Shown: positions 32,816-62,424 of the stretch, piece by piece
Layout: each line of letters begins with the position of its first letter
Numbering within the stretch: position 1 is the stretch's first letter
From: Chrysomallon squamiferum
Lineage: Eukaryota > Mollusca > Gastropoda > Neomphalida > Peltospiridae
DNA: 64,000 nucleotides
Reading direction: 5' to 3'
Assembly: GCA_012295275.1 (NCBI GenBank)
Contig: CM022678.1
Span: 13,776,759 to 13,840,758 of the forward strand
Notes under the pieces: generated by a model
The model's input: only the letters and a program-made list of their open reading frames with translations
The model's database searches: none
Told to the model about the DNA's origin: nothing
Program-made: the position numbers and the translations under genes

Positions 32816-35800
32816 ATGGAGAAACCTGGATTGGAATTACTGTACTCACACATAACAAGTCAGATTAAATGGCCACAAGATGCATTAGTATGTGTTTTAC
32901 ATTGGAATGTCATTAGCAGTGGCTTCAAATGCATAGGAGTTGGACATAGGGTAAAACATTATATATTACCGAGCATTATTAATTTTCAGTATTTGTTTAG
33001 CAAAAATAATGCAAGTGATTACTAAAACAGTTAACTTTAACCATTTTTAATGATAAACTGTTGATGGTGTCTCTTTCAAAGTTTAATATGTATTTTATAC
33101 AAAATATATAAAAACTAAAAAGGAAAACACGGTTAGTACAAAATTAAATTAGTTAAGAATTCATACGTGCAATACTACTAATAGATAATGGCAACAATAA
33201 ATAAAAAATAATAATAATAATAATACAAATAAATAAAGTTATTTATAGTGTGTCCATGTGTTCATTTTTGTCATTTATTACTTCACTGCCATGTTAGTTT
33301 TCTTTTATGTCAAAACAATGAATTTTTTTAATGATGATGTTTAGCAAATATGGCAGTTACTGAGTTAGGTAGGACCAGGCCAATTATCCATTATCAGAAA
33401 AGCTGCTTTAAAACCTTTAAAATCTGTTATAATTATATATATATTTATTTTATACAAATACACATATACACACATACACATTGGTACCTTGACTTACAAG
33501 TTTTCTGAGTTACGTTCAATCACCCAGTTAATTTTTTGCATTGAACTGCGAGCCAAAATCCGAGTTATGAGCTAGTTGGCCCAAAGAACGACTCAACATC
33601 TGCTCAGCATCCCACATCTCAATTGTTTACTTGACGTGGTTACCTCATTATGGGAACACCTCTGCTCACATTTTGTGCAGTTTTTTGCCAAATGCTGCTA
33701 AGAAAATGAGTGCAAAGGACAGCTGAGAAGAAGCATGAAATCATATAAGAACATGAGTGAGGTGTGCATGTAGTCGACTTGGCTAGGCAATATGAGCATT
33801 GTACATACTGAAGCAGAAGCAGTCGATAAAGGGTATAACTCCAGCAAAAGGCATTAAAATAATTTCTAAGCTGCAGGAAAAGATGGAAAAATCCTAACCC
33901 TGTACATTTTACAAAACCTGTTTATTTCTTTACATTCTCTTTTATTTCGTTTTTTTTTTTTTACAATATTTATCATTTATAAATACATTATTTTCATTAA
34001 TATTTTGATTCAAAATTAGCTTTTTGAAATTAGTCTGATATAAAATAATAATACAGGTTGAAGATTCCTTATCTGAAAGTCTGAAATCCAAAGTTTTTCC
34101 AAGCAGCAGAAGTAATAACATCTTACAGTTTTTGGACTTTTTTGCATATACAAACTGTATTGCAGGCTATGTTTTATGCTGTTAATATGAAAAATAAATC
34201 CTATTCTCATGCTATCTCCTTTTATTCCAAAATTCAAAATATTCTGAAATACAAAACACTTCAGGACCCAAGCATTTTGGATAAAGAATTCTCTGTAATA
34301 TTTAAATAAATAAATGGAATATACAGTTCAGTTCTTTTTTTTTAGCCCACAGACACTGAGAAGAAAACAGAACAATTACCACCAGGGTGGAACCAGAATA
34401 ATGATGTCTATGTCCTGAAATATACATCAGCAGAGAAAGATGAACATTTTACTTTTAAAGCTGTGCTAGTTGATGACACTTTGATAGTGAATTTTATGGT
34501 ATTTTAACTATTACTTAAACCAGTCACACATGTATACAAATACATAAATATTCTTTCTATTTATAAGAAATAGAAATAGCTGTTATGGAAATTTTTAAAA
34601 ACCCATTTAACAGTATTAACAGAGGTCAGTTTTCAAAATGCTAAGTAATAGGAATTTTTTAGCTTACAAATATTTATGCAATTTTTGTTTTTGTAAATAA
34701 AAAATTATTTATTTTAAAATGTTTACAGAGAGACAAGGATGAGAAGCTGGCCAGTATGCCAGTAAGGGTAAAAGATTACATTGGCGAGAGTCTAAAAGAA
34801 TTTGACAAGTAAGTGATTAAAATTTATATATAATGATCTTGATAAATTTAATTTATATTCGTTATTGGTTCTGTATTCATTCATTTCTTTTTTTTTCAGG
34901 AATTGTTAAATAACTTATGTTTATTTTTCTGACTGTATCTGAAATTATTAACACCTTTCTAAAATAATAAATACGATTAAAGATAACTAGTAATGATTGA
35001 AAACAGAACTTGTATCATTATTAATATGAAAATAACTCTAGAATGTTCAATACATTCAGTTAAAAAGTCTATGTTATTTCCTTCACTAGCAAAATAATAT
35101 GTCTCTTGCATATACTTCTTCCTTTCTTCTCTTTTTAATCCATCCTTCAGAATGGCAAATGTTATTATTTCTTTATATCAATTTTAATTTTTTTTATTTA
35201 TTTTTTGTTATTCTACACTGCTGAATACTTTTATTCATTTTATTCAAGCATAATAATATCCAACAACATATTATGTTATGTTAAAATTATTTTCAACTAT
35301 AATTTTATCATGCCATAAAAATATTATCATTAAAGCATATTTATAACAAATATTCTTTATACTTCAGAGCTTTCAAAAATCTGTCAGAATTGTCAAAACG
35401 TTTCAAAGCAGAGATTATGAATGAATTCAGTTCTCCATCAACTTCCAGCACTTCAGCTCAGAAGTCAGAGAGACCAAGGCAAGCCCAAGGAGAAAGTTAC
35501 CCTGGGGAGTGGGGACATGGCCATGGTCAAAGGCCAGAATGGTAGGCAAACAATGTTGCTGTATATAGTCAAAATAAATTAAACAAGCTGTTATAAAATT
35601 CAGCATTTCAGAAAGGTTCAAGCAGTTATCTCCCTTGATTAAAAAATTGCTACAGAGTAGTCATTTTAAACTATGTTAGATGGTTTAGAAAAAGAGGTCT
35701 GAAAAGGTTATTAATATAGGCCACTTTGGGAGCAATTAATTGTAATCAAAAGCAGTTTATATTTTGTTTTTAAAAGAAGCAAAGAAAATTTAAAGAATAA

Positions 35801-38470
35801 ATAAAAATAAACATTATTTATCTATAATTATTAAATATTATTGATTAATAACAGTTATTATATTTTAAAAATTAATTTTAGCATTTCAGGGTTTTGTTTC
35901 TGACTTATTATTTGGATCATACTAATATAGTGAAGGATGTCACTATAAAATATTTACAGAAAAAATATTTGTTGAGGCTGTATACTCTTTCTTTAAAATT
36001 GTGTCCAATTTTGAAATTTTCTGGTGATTTATAATTATTATTATTATTTTTTGTTGTTGTTCAAACCTAGTCAGTTAAAGATATGTAACTTTTTTTGACT
36101 TTTTGAATGACTTAATGAATTATTTTATAATAATAAAACAGTGTCTGCATTTTCTCTTATAAATTTTCTTTGGTTACTTGCCTATAGTTATATCCAGTGA
36201 TTATTCCAGTGGTTATTGATCTATATTGTAGGAATGACAGAAACAACCCCTTCTCAGTTGGCAGAGCTGACCTGGACCCTCTGGCACAAGGGGGTGGAGG
36301 AATGCTGATGGATCCTAGAGGAATTCGAGGACCAAGATTTGGTGTTGGTCCTTTTCCAGTCAGATTACCACCGTAAACAGATTTCAGTGATAACAAACAA
36401 AATTACATAACTGATTGTACATGTATTTCTTCACAGTTATGATGTTAATAATCCAAATAATGCCTTATATCTGATTCAGTCATAACTTCAAAAGATGTAA
36501 TAAATATTTCAAGTTAGTAATATTCATAAAAAAGAAAGGAACCATCATTCCTATTTTTCCAGAACATTAAGATTTATAATTTTTACTAACTATATTTTTT
36601 TTACAGAAGAAAATATATCATTCTTAGAGACTGTTTTGTGATTGTAATAATTATAACAATTCTGATATTTCACCAGTTTTCCACCCAAGTTTATATTCAG
36701 TTTGAAACATGTTATCAATAAATTAGCCATACATATTTCTCCATAAAATTTTTTGTGTATAATTATTTTGTATATTGTATGTGTTGTGCTATTTGATTCT
36801 ATAATTATTTTGCGTATTGTATGGGTTGTGCTATTTGTTTTGATAATTATTTTGTATATTGTATGTATTGTGCTAATTTGTCAGTATTGCAGTAAAGCAT
36901 ATCTAGTAAGAGTAACCCATAGAATGAAAATTCAATTTCCTTTACAAACATTTATCAAACAAAGCATGAACCAAACTGTTATATAGGCATTTGGTGAGAA
37001 TGTAGCTCCTGACATCATTTTATCATAACACTAGGATCAGATGTGAAAATACACTTGTAACAGCTAGGTCTGCATTGTTGAATGCAACAGATGGGCACCT
37101 ATATTTTGAATTCATTTAGAGCTGGACTTTCTACATCTTTATCAAAACAAAACTGATTCAACATTTCCTGAATTGCAGATTTTGGCAAGAAAAAGGGGAA
37201 TAACATAGTCCCTCATAAGGCATACTAAATTTATGTTTATTTCAACAATTGTTATTTTGAAATTTGATTGAGATTGAAGCACAAACGGTGCGTTACCTGA
37301 TCAATTCAAGTAACATGTCAACGAGGGCCGATTGAACAGAAAATATTTTATTTTGATCTGCAGTTTTCTTCATACATAATTTTATTTGCAAATAAGCACA
37401 TAAATGATAATTGAGAACATGTATTCATGTCCATTTAATGAGTTTTGCTGCCAAGAATTAGAGTGGCATCCTAACATTTTCTTTTTATTAACACTTAGTT
37501 GTTTATTCAAGTCAGTGTATAAATTTTAATAAGATTTTTCATTATTCAGTTAAATACTGTTATTTAAACATTTATTCATTACAGTAGTTGGATAATTTCT
37601 TGATCACTATTACTTCACAAATATCTTCACTAATGCACTAATGCATTTTCCATTAACACATTAACAAATAGCCACTAAACTGCAACCTTTAAAATGCAGT
37701 TACCGTGGTTTTGGTAGGTAAATTTTGAAAAATTTGGTATCATTGTGATGTTGTCCTCATACTATTTTGGCTTTACATTTTCTGCGTTACCGAGTATAAA
37801 AAAAATAAAAATAAAAATGTGTCCATTGTCATTACCAATGGTCATTCATTTAAATACACCTGTGTAAACATACCACAACCTTTCCCAGCTCTTTACACTT
37901 CTTTATTCTGCATTACATTTCCAATTAGATATAAAAAAAATTTCATAATTAGGTACGTTATTTTGCCAATTATGTATTTATTTTTTACCTTTTTCTTTTT
38001 TGTTGCATAAAATAATTTGTAAAATTTATGTCTGTGTATTTTTGGTATCATATTAATTTGTTTGTTTCTTTTTGTTTTTTTCAAATGGATATTTGAAATG
38101 TCACTTTTAACTGATACTAGATTATAAATTATTACATTCTAGGGGTGCTGTTCCACCAGGGGCCAGGTTTGATCCATTTGGCCCAGTGCCAGGACCAGGT
38201 ACTAGGTGAGAGAATTTAAAAATAATAACTTTGTTCTGAAATAAAATTTTACAGTTTATCTTAAAATATATTTAAATAAAATTAAAGCAATACTGAATTA
38301 ATAATGTCATATATTTTACTAACATTACATTTGTTTTGTATTACCTTTAAAGACATAAACTGGTTACTATTGTTTAACATTGTTTCCTTAGCTAAATATG
38401 TTTGTTTAATTTCAGACCTGATCCAGATCATATGAGGCCTCCTGACTTCAGTGATGACATGCAGATGTGA
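32816..38470 (+). CDS. PSMF1: Proteasome inhibitor PI31 subunit
   Basis: Binds the 20S proteasome and modulates its activity and assembly. Seven exons join in frame to 266 residues (human 271): 32816-32950, 34346-34498, 34729-34808, 35368-35541, 36232-36372, 38143-38205 and 38416-38470. Exons 1-4 carry the globular FP-type N-terminal domain (GLELLY; QDALVCVLHWNVISSGF; LPPGWNQNNDVYVLKYTS). Exons 5-7 encode the Pro/Gly-rich C-terminal half with the family signatures ADLDPLAQGGGGMLMDPRG, AVPPGARFDPFGPVPGPG and PDPDHMRPPDFSDDMQM. The last three residues, MQM, replace the HbYX-type ending (MYL in human), so the tyrosine is missing. Start context AATAATGG. Divergent from TRMT11. Intron 1 holds two DNA-transposon remnants and intron 5 a tandem repeat. 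Confidence 0.95.
33477..33865 (+). mobile_element. Truncated pogo/Tigger-like DNA transposon remnant
   Basis: Begins with TTGGTACCTTGACTTACAAG, the terminal sequence also seen at 51119 (TTGGTTTCTTGACTTACGAG). It contains broken coding sequence matching the 51388-51582 reading frame (ATGAGTGCAAAGGACAGCTG; then CATACTGAAGCAGAAGCAGT). It ends without the second terminus. Lies in PSMF1 intron 1. Confidence 0.7.
34055..34310. mobile_element. MITE-like element with inverted ends
   Basis: Left end CAGGTTGAAGATTCCTTATC and right end (TTTGGATAAAGAATTCTCTG) are imperfect inverted repeats. The inside has the GAAATCCAAA / TTCCAAAATTC / CAAAACACTTCAGGACCCAA phrases typical of short Tigger-type elements with such ends. 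It is flanked by TA on both sides. It may be a short non-autonomous pogo/Tigger derivative; this is a pattern match from memory. Confidence 0.5.
36752..36885. repeat. Tandem repeat in PSMF1 intron 5
   Basis: Three units of about 45-48 bases share ATAATTATTTTGTATATTGT followed by ATGTGTTGTGCTA with small differences. Confidence 0.85.
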
Positions 38471-41400
38471 GATGAAAACTTTTTAATGAAAAGACGTTCA
38501 ATTAATTTTTTTATATCGCAAATAATTAAATAACAAAAAAATTACAAAATAAAAACACAAAGAAAACCAAATACATTTCACTACAGAAAAACAATTTTTA
38601 ATAATTACATCTTGTATGTTATCTATTTTACTATTGGTACATGCCCCAATAGAAATACAAACAAACAAACAAAAAAAATCAGAACATAAACAACTTTAAA
38701 ACAAATTTGTAGAAATGTTGCAGAATACTCTTTTCCAAGAATATGTCTTTTAATATAATTCTTTCAATTAGTTTTAAATAATTGATGGCAAATTTACACA
38801 TGAACAGCTGAATAAGCCTGACATTTGTAAAGTACTACATTCAGCATCCATTCTGAAATTAACCTGAGTTGTACATCATCTTCTCTTTCATGTATCTTGT
38901 GAATTCTTAGTAAAATGTGTTTACTAACAGTCATTTACATTCTTATTTTCTGTTTGGATCTAAGACAACACTTTATTTATCCATAAGATGTAACTTATTA
39001 ATTATTGTTTTGTTGTTTGTCATTTAAAAATGGAGGTCATGTCAAATATGCATACAGTATTTTTGCTATTGTCATGTTTATTAGTAAACTCTGACATAGT
39101 GTAAATACAACATATTGCTTAAAAAAATGTTTATGGTACACATTAATCTGAAATTTTGACTTCTGACTTTGAACTTGATCAAGTTAACTACAGGGTAGTC
39201 TTGTTTAAAATATACTAAACTGTGTTTCAGTAATGTTTGTAGATAATAAGTGATGCATTTTCCATTATCAATAAAAAAAGTTTTTATTTCATTTGTTTTA
39301 AAAAAAATAATAAATATTATTAGGATACTGTAAACAATGTTAATATGAAACATCCTTCTCAAAAGATAAATGCAGCAATTTGAACATGATATGAATTGAC
39401 ATATCAACTTTATTATTATTATTATTATACCCAGCTTTTGTGTTAATACAATATGTTCTGTAAATTAAGTCAATTGCTCTGCCTGTAGTAATAATAAGTT
39501 ATTTATACTGTCAATTAAAGAACATAAATTTGATTGTCATCTTAGGCATTGTAAGTGTCACTTCAGTGAAATAAAAGTTTAGAATGAAAGGAATATTTTA
39601 CATAATGATGCCACTAACACATGTGTACACACATAAATGCATATATGTATATACGTTTAGAATTGTTTAAAGAAAGGAAATGGGCTGGGTTTTTTTTTTA
39701 TTATCAACAAGAAATTTGGGATCTCATTTTCCCATAATTTATTACAGGAAGGCAATTTGCTAAATGTGTACAAAATATCTAGTTAGCCCAAGTTCAGGAA
39801 TTACTTTTCATGCCCATTTTATTGATCTGATCTGACAGAAGAAAGGTATTTTTTATGTTCAATTACATAGTTACGTACATGCATATAAATTCTCTACTTT
39901 TTTTTTTATGCATGAGTGATTTATTAAATATTCTTAACTTTTCACCATCTTTGTTTTATTCAAGTTAAATTTAAAAAAATCTGAATTAACTAAAAAATTA
40001 AATTTCTGTTGGGATGTGTAGTTATTTAATAAGAATATTGTTCATTATCTAATTAATAATTTGTGTTGAACTGTTATATTGTAGATTTTGGTAATTTATC
40101 TTATTTTGTTCATACCCGATATTAATAATTATCTGGATCAACAGATTGTTTTTGGTCCATTCTGGATATTGATAAGTAAATACTCTTAATGAATTTTTTC
40201 CCCTCTAAAATGCTGTTTACATATGGTGGTAAACAACACTGTATGGGACAGATTGTTACTAAATGCAAAGGAAAAATAAAACAATTCAGACAGACAAGTA
40301 GCATTTTGCCAGACTGAAATGAACTACCATTGTTTTTTTTTTTTTTAAACTGTGTTATTCGAAAAACATTTTCCAGCTGTTATAAATTAAAAAGAGTGTT
40401 ATGTAATTTTTTAATGAAGCGTTCGAATAAGAGCTATCGAGTAGCCTATATTTCTTTTAATGAAATAAAGAAAATACAGCTTCTGAGCTTGCTGTAGCTA
40501 GTTAAACTACCGTATTTTTCGGACTGCAAAATTATACCTGTGAGTAACCCGCAACTTCTGTTTTACAGGACCACAGTTCACTTGTATCCACTATGCAGTC
40601 CCAAAAAACTTACTAGTTTTCAGTCATCAGTCTGGTTCAGTACAACATAAGAGACATGTAGCAAGTGTTACTAAACTTAATATACATGTATGTATTTGCA
40701 AGTAATATATCTAAAAGTAAAATAACACATGTTTATGTGTGACTTCAAAATTATTTGCGAAGGTATTTATTTCTTGGTTCTCACAATTTGAATTTATGTC
40801 AGAAAGAGAAAAAGCAAAACGCCACATGTTCGACTGGCAGATTTCAAAAACCGCGCATTTGTACAGTTGATTGTTCCCATACATCTGCCAGAAAACAATG
40901 AACGTGCTAATCACAACGAGCTGTGGTGATGCATTTCTGCGACAGGTTCGCTCTCAGAGAAAGCAATGTTAAAATCGTATTTTTCATCAACACAAATGTG
41001 ACAAAACTACCGATGCTGACGACGCATGCGCAATTTTGTGGATATGGGGAAATGTCACTAAGTAATTTTATAATGATGGTCATTTATGTGAAGAACAGTG
41101 AAATTCATCGATTGCATTAATTCACCTTCAAACATAATTAAACAGTCTTAAAAAGAAAGAAAAATAGTGGATTGTATTCCCTAAAACACACACACCAAAA
41201 AAAAAAAAAAAAAAAAAAAACACACAAAAAAATAAAAATAAAAACTAAAAAAAAAAAACTAGATAACTCAGCCTTTTGTGGCCTGGTGAATATCCTGTTA
41301 AAAGGATTAGATAAATATTTATTTGAAACACATTTTATTTCAAAGTTAACAAAAACAGTTTATAATTTATAAAATGTCAGAAACTGTGTATTATTAAAAC

Positions 41401-43697
41401 TGCTTATTACTGTTATATTTGTTTGGGATATATTTTAATACTGTATCTTTATATAAATGCTGAATGCATATTTGCGTTACCACAGCTATATAAGATGACA
41501 AAGGTATTAACTAAGGGTAAACACAATCGTATTGATTTATGCTATTTAATGGCCAGACTTGTAGCTCGCCTGAAAAATGTATCAAGTTTTTGGACTCCTT
41601 ATTGGAGTTAAATAATCAGTGTTAAAAGTAAGAAATAAAAATGATAAATTAATGGCAGTGAGTGTATAGTCACAGTCTTTTATTTTTATTTTATTTATTT
41701 ATTTACTTACTATTAGTATTATTTTATTATTATATTATTAATTTATTTAAATTAGTTTTTATTCTATTTAAATTCAGTAAACAACAACTGTGGTAAATTA
41801 TGCTGACACTATGATATCGTTTTAAACCTACGATTTAAGTACCGAATTTCAGTTAATTATTTTTCTAAATAATAATGAATTCTAAAAATGGCTATATCTT
41901 GTCAAGATTCTCATAGGGTTTATTTCTACTTCAAAAACGTCATTGCGTACAGTAAAAATACATAGTCATTTCGTCTTCAAGCATGCAATATCTTTCTTAT
42001 TTTCTTTTTTTTTTAAATAATTTTTCAAAAATTATAATTATTATTATTATTTTTTTTTTTTATTACTACCACAGCGGCCACCACTTCTGCTGTTACTACT
42101 ACTACCACTACTGATCAGATAATTAATATTATAATATTATTACATCTTGCCTCTGTATGGAAACGCCGCCTTGACATATTAACAGGTTACTGATGATATA
42201 ACCTGCATAGGACGATGGAAACTTCAGACAATGTACAGCTGAATACTTTTATGTTGAAATACATTAATTTAATGTTACTCATTTCATCCACAATTAACAT
42301 TATAATTTAACACGTCTGTAGTATCGATTTAAAAAAGTATTTGCTACATCCATTTAATTAGTCAGTTAGTAGTAAATCACTATAGTTTTGTCAGTTCATT
42401 ATCATCTTTTCTCAGTTCATTATTTTTCTGAATACTAACTGATTCAACGCTGCCTGTTATGGGCGGGTGCCAGTATTAGCCGCGTTTGTAGCGTGGGTAG
42501 ATTCAGTTAAAATCATAATTTATATAATATATAGAATTGTTAACGAGCCCTTCATCCTTCATGATATTTCTTCTCATTGTTAATTATTTCTTATTTGTAT
42601 TTACGAAAATTAATGAACGCATTAGTGTTTTAAATAAGAATATAGAGATAAAGACAGTGTAACAATAGTAAAAAATTAACTGTTCTCATATATAAGGACA
42701 AATAGCAGTTCATTTAGATCTCTCAGTAACGAATTAATAATGATGATGAAGACAGCTGAAACATTAGAAATATGAATATACAGATTTTTCTTTTTATTGG
42801 ATTTTTACCGAACAATAAGTATTTTTTTCAAAATTATATTTTTGGGAACTTAAAAATGAATAAGACTGATGCAAGTTGGTGCAAGTGTTTGAAAGTATAT
42901 TTTATTTATTTAATAAATATAATATTTTCTCTTTGTCGAAGACTTTTTAAAAAAATTTGCCGTTTTTATTTGTTGTTATTTTGTTTGTTTCTATTATTAA
43001 TGTATAACTGAAAAAAATATTTACATCTTTAAATTATATTTATGCTGTGAGAAGTTATGCTATCAAGCGTCAAACTGAAAATATCTTTACGATATGCTGT
43101 ATAATATTTCTAATTTCATTTTTTTGTTCTTCTCCGGAACATGCAAATCATTTCTCTTCATTTATCTGCTAGACTGCTCTTAGCCGATTTTCTCCATGAA
43201 CAGGGTAGTTTTGATGAATCGATCATTAAAAATTATTCACTTTATCTTAATCAGCACTACATTTTCATTTTATTAGAGACAGCCCATTAGCGAGAGGAAA
43301 CGGCTCTCCAACACTGTGTTAGAGTACAGACATTAGTTATTAATAATCCCACAACAACAGAATAGAGAAAGGGATGGGAAAAGACAAAAAAAAGAAAGAA
43401 AAGAAAAGAGAAGTTCTGTCGTCTGGAATATTCACATGTTCGTCTGTTTCAACGTAATTAAAGTGTGTTCACGTTTGGTGATCAGTTTGGCTGACGAAGT
43501 GTTATAATGTTATCTGAAACTATCTGTCCTTCTATGTTACTTGGAAATAATTTTATTTCTTCAGTTTAATGAAGTGCAGGCATTAAAAATGAAAAGACGT
43601 TATAAATGTCATAATTCAATTTAATCACTCGCTCCAAGTTGTTGCAACTTACCTCTTTGTACCAACTTTCCTTGACGCTAAAAACAATATTCTTTAG

Positions 43698-43806
43698 AAA
43701 TGAATATAAAGTGTTCATGCTATATCTAATAAATGATTATAACGTGTTCATGCTCTATATAATAAATGATTATAAAGTGTTTACATCTAATAAATGATTA
43801 TAAATT
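43698..43806. repeat. Short tandem repeat, three units
   Basis: Three units of about 30-37 bases, each ending AATAAATGATTATAA and containing GTGTTCATGC or GTGTTTACAT. Confidence 0.75.
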
Positions 43807-44035
43807 AAATGATGCGTCTTCTCACGCATGCCATACATTTCTCCAAAGTTGTTTATAGACACAATTTAAAGCTTGCATTTATGAGAAAACAATAAATGTA
43901 AATTAGTTAATATATTTTCTTTCCTAACACATTTCAGACTAGGCGAAGAAGATATTAAGTAAAAAGTATGCTTAATTAGAACAATCACGACTTATTGATG
44001 ATCATGAAATAACATTTTTAATGACTAGGGTCTAC

Positions 44036-44083
<48 letters not shown>

Positions 44084-45404
44084 AAAATAATCTATCAAGC
44101 GTTATAAATTAGAAAAAAACGAGACAAACGTCTGCACGTATTACTTTTAATAACATTTTCAAATAATCATTAATACTATAGTTACAAAGCAAACATATTG
44201 ATCAGTATGAACATTGATGTTCATTTAGTTTTATTTCATTTTTGTTACATGTTAATAAACTGTGCTTTAAATTTATTGCTCCATAAACATAAATAGAATT
44301 TTTTTATTTTAATTTCTTAAATACTCAGCATTCCCTTACCTAAAGATTACGCAAATAAACAATAAAAGAAAACAAATAATAATGAGAGAGAGATAGAGAG
44401 AGAGAGAGAGAGTAGATATATCTATGAATAAGTTTTAATTTCTAATCATTTTTATATTATAAGCGACAGAGCTACATTGATAAGAACTGAAAGAGAAGAA
44501 GAAGAAAATAGATTTACATAATATCTTCCAAAATTATTTGTAGAATTTTTAATGGAATCTTTGCCGCTTTGTGTTTAACTCTCAGCTTTCTCAGAATATC
44601 TGTGAATGTAATCATAACAAAAACAAAAGCAGTTATAATTAATTTGACGCTGAAAGAAATATATATCCTGAAGAAAACAATCTGCACTCGTGACAGTGAT
44701 CACAGACGTTACTGTGTGACCGACCAAGAGAAAGTTAATCATTTGAAATGAAAGTAGTGTCACAAAATAATCTTACTTTTTTTGTAACTGATTTTTGAAT
44801 ACTTGATGAACATTTCCTAGTTTATTGTTTATTTTAATATATGTTTTGTGTTTTTGATATGTGCATTGAAAAATGCATACACGTGATATACTGCAATTTT
44901 CTCTGACTGCCTCATATACGCGCTGAAACAATAAATAAAATATATTCTCACAACGATACATTTAAAAAGAAAAAATAGTTCAAAGATATCAATCAAAATG
45001 ATCTGTTGTAAAATCTCATACAACAACTTTTACTAATGCGAACTTGTTGGGTGCAGATAACAATCTAAATATTTCTTCTGAATTTCCAAACCAAATCACT
45101 CAAACATAACAATACAACAAGGTTAGTCAATAAACTAGCAACAAGTGTGTACGTAACTGAAGAAATAAATAGCTGAAGGTAATAACAAAACTAAGTAACA
45201 AATTATTTTAATTAAATCTCAAGGTAAGAAGTGCAATTATTATTATTACAGGTTGTAAACATTACAATAATCATGAATGCTAATTAAATCCGAGATGAAC
45301 TGTGCCAGAAATAAATACTAATTATAATTTAGTAATTGCAACTGAAGGCATTTTTCTTCGTTTTGTACGCGTGGAATATTGTGAAATTGTATGGGGAAAA
45401 AACT

Positions 45405-45406
<2 letters not shown>

Positions 45407-45488
<82 letters not shown>

Positions 45489-45500
45489 CTCTCTCTCTCA
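45407..45500. repeat. (CT)n microsatellite
   Basis: About 94 bases of CT repeat interrupted once by CG. It yields a false Leu-Ser open frame. Confidence 0.95.
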
Positions 45501-45696
45501 ATATATATATTATTATTTATTTATTTACTTATTTATTTGATTATTATTCACGCAATCTATTTTTCAAGAATTTTTGAAATCCATTTCTCGATCCAAAGAA
45601 TTATTAGTTAGCATTTGTATATTCTTTGTATACGCAGTCTAAACACTGATGTGAAAAGGATGAAGACATTAACTTGTTAAAAATTGTAATCATTAA

Positions 45697-61059
<15,363 letters not shown>

Positions 61060-61462
61060 CAGTCAGTTGTAAGCAAATATTTATATATATCTAATTATTT
61101 AAATCCTCAAAATGACCCCAAATGCATCGAACAACGTTATGACAAGGTCTGCAAAAACCCCACCAAAAATAAACAATAAAAACAATGTAAAACAATAAAT
61201 AATAATTTAAATTAAAAACCTTTGAGACAAAAAGAGAAAAGAAGAAAACATTTTCTTAGATTCGGTGGCGTTTATGATGTTTTTCAGCAGAAAGGTATCG
61301 ACTAATCTCACCTCGCCTTGTCACGTCGTATTCTGAAACGTATCAACGCCGTCGTTCACTGAAATAATCCCGCCACGCTGTCAGTCAAATCTCCTGTCTG
61401 TGCATTGGTCAATAGTCTTTCTTTTATACATCTTTATAAACATAATGTACAGCAGTCAGCGC

Positions 61463-61542
<80 letters not shown>

Positions 61543-61870
61543 TGTGACTATGAGTTTAATACAGACAGCAATTCATTAACAGAACAAACTACATAAAAAT
61601 ATATATATATAAAACATAACTAATTAAATCTTCAGGAATTATGTGTATTTCCTGAGTTTTTCAAGGTTTATATAAAATTCCTGCAACATGTGTGTGTGTA
61701 TGTGTGTGTGTGTGTTTGTGTGTTTATAATATATATATATATATATTTATGTATGTATGTATGCACGGATACTGACCGTTCCTGTCATATACACTGATAC
61801 ACATGTGCGTGTTTGTGTGGGAGGTGTATATGTATATAATGTAATGTAATGTGAGTGTCTATATGTGTTT

Positions 61871-61940
<70 letters not shown>

Positions 61941-62393
61941 AAGTCAACAACAGGTGACAGTTTAGTTTAGTTTTTGTTTATACGCTGTACTTGGGTCAAC
62001 AGGTTCGCTAATAATTATTTGATTCTGGAATCTTTTGTACGATTACTGTATACCAACCTAAAACCCACTTCTGAGTCTTTAACAGAATAGAGATTTCTGT
62101 TTTTGTGAAACCGTAGTGATACTGAGATGTTCGATGATGATGATACAAAACTGGTTTGCAAAAGCCATTGAGGAAAAAAATATTTTTGGTTTAGAGATAG
62201 AGGTAGATTCGAATAACTTGCTGGAACAAAGTAATAATCAAAAATTATAATAATATGATGATGATATCGATGATCACAACAACAACAACGACAACAACGA
62301 TAGTAGTAATAATATTGATACTGGTTTCGCTTTTGTGACTCAAACAGAACAGTATAAAGAAAGACCGTCATATTGTGATCATTCTTCAGCTAA

Positions 62394-62424
<31 letters not shown>

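Larger units (their letters stand above)
38471..45696. other. Long intergenic region, no gene seen
   Basis: About 7.2 kb of AT-rich sequence between PSMF1 and the monooxygenase gene. It includes poly-A (41197-41221), (GA)n at 44037-44082 and 44383-44412, and a large (CT)n tract at 45407-45500. A possible MITE end (ACCGTATTTTTCGGACTGCA, 40509-40528) resembles a terminal sequence common in animal genomes; only one end was seen. Open frames here are short and lack protein-like composition. Confidence 0.55.
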
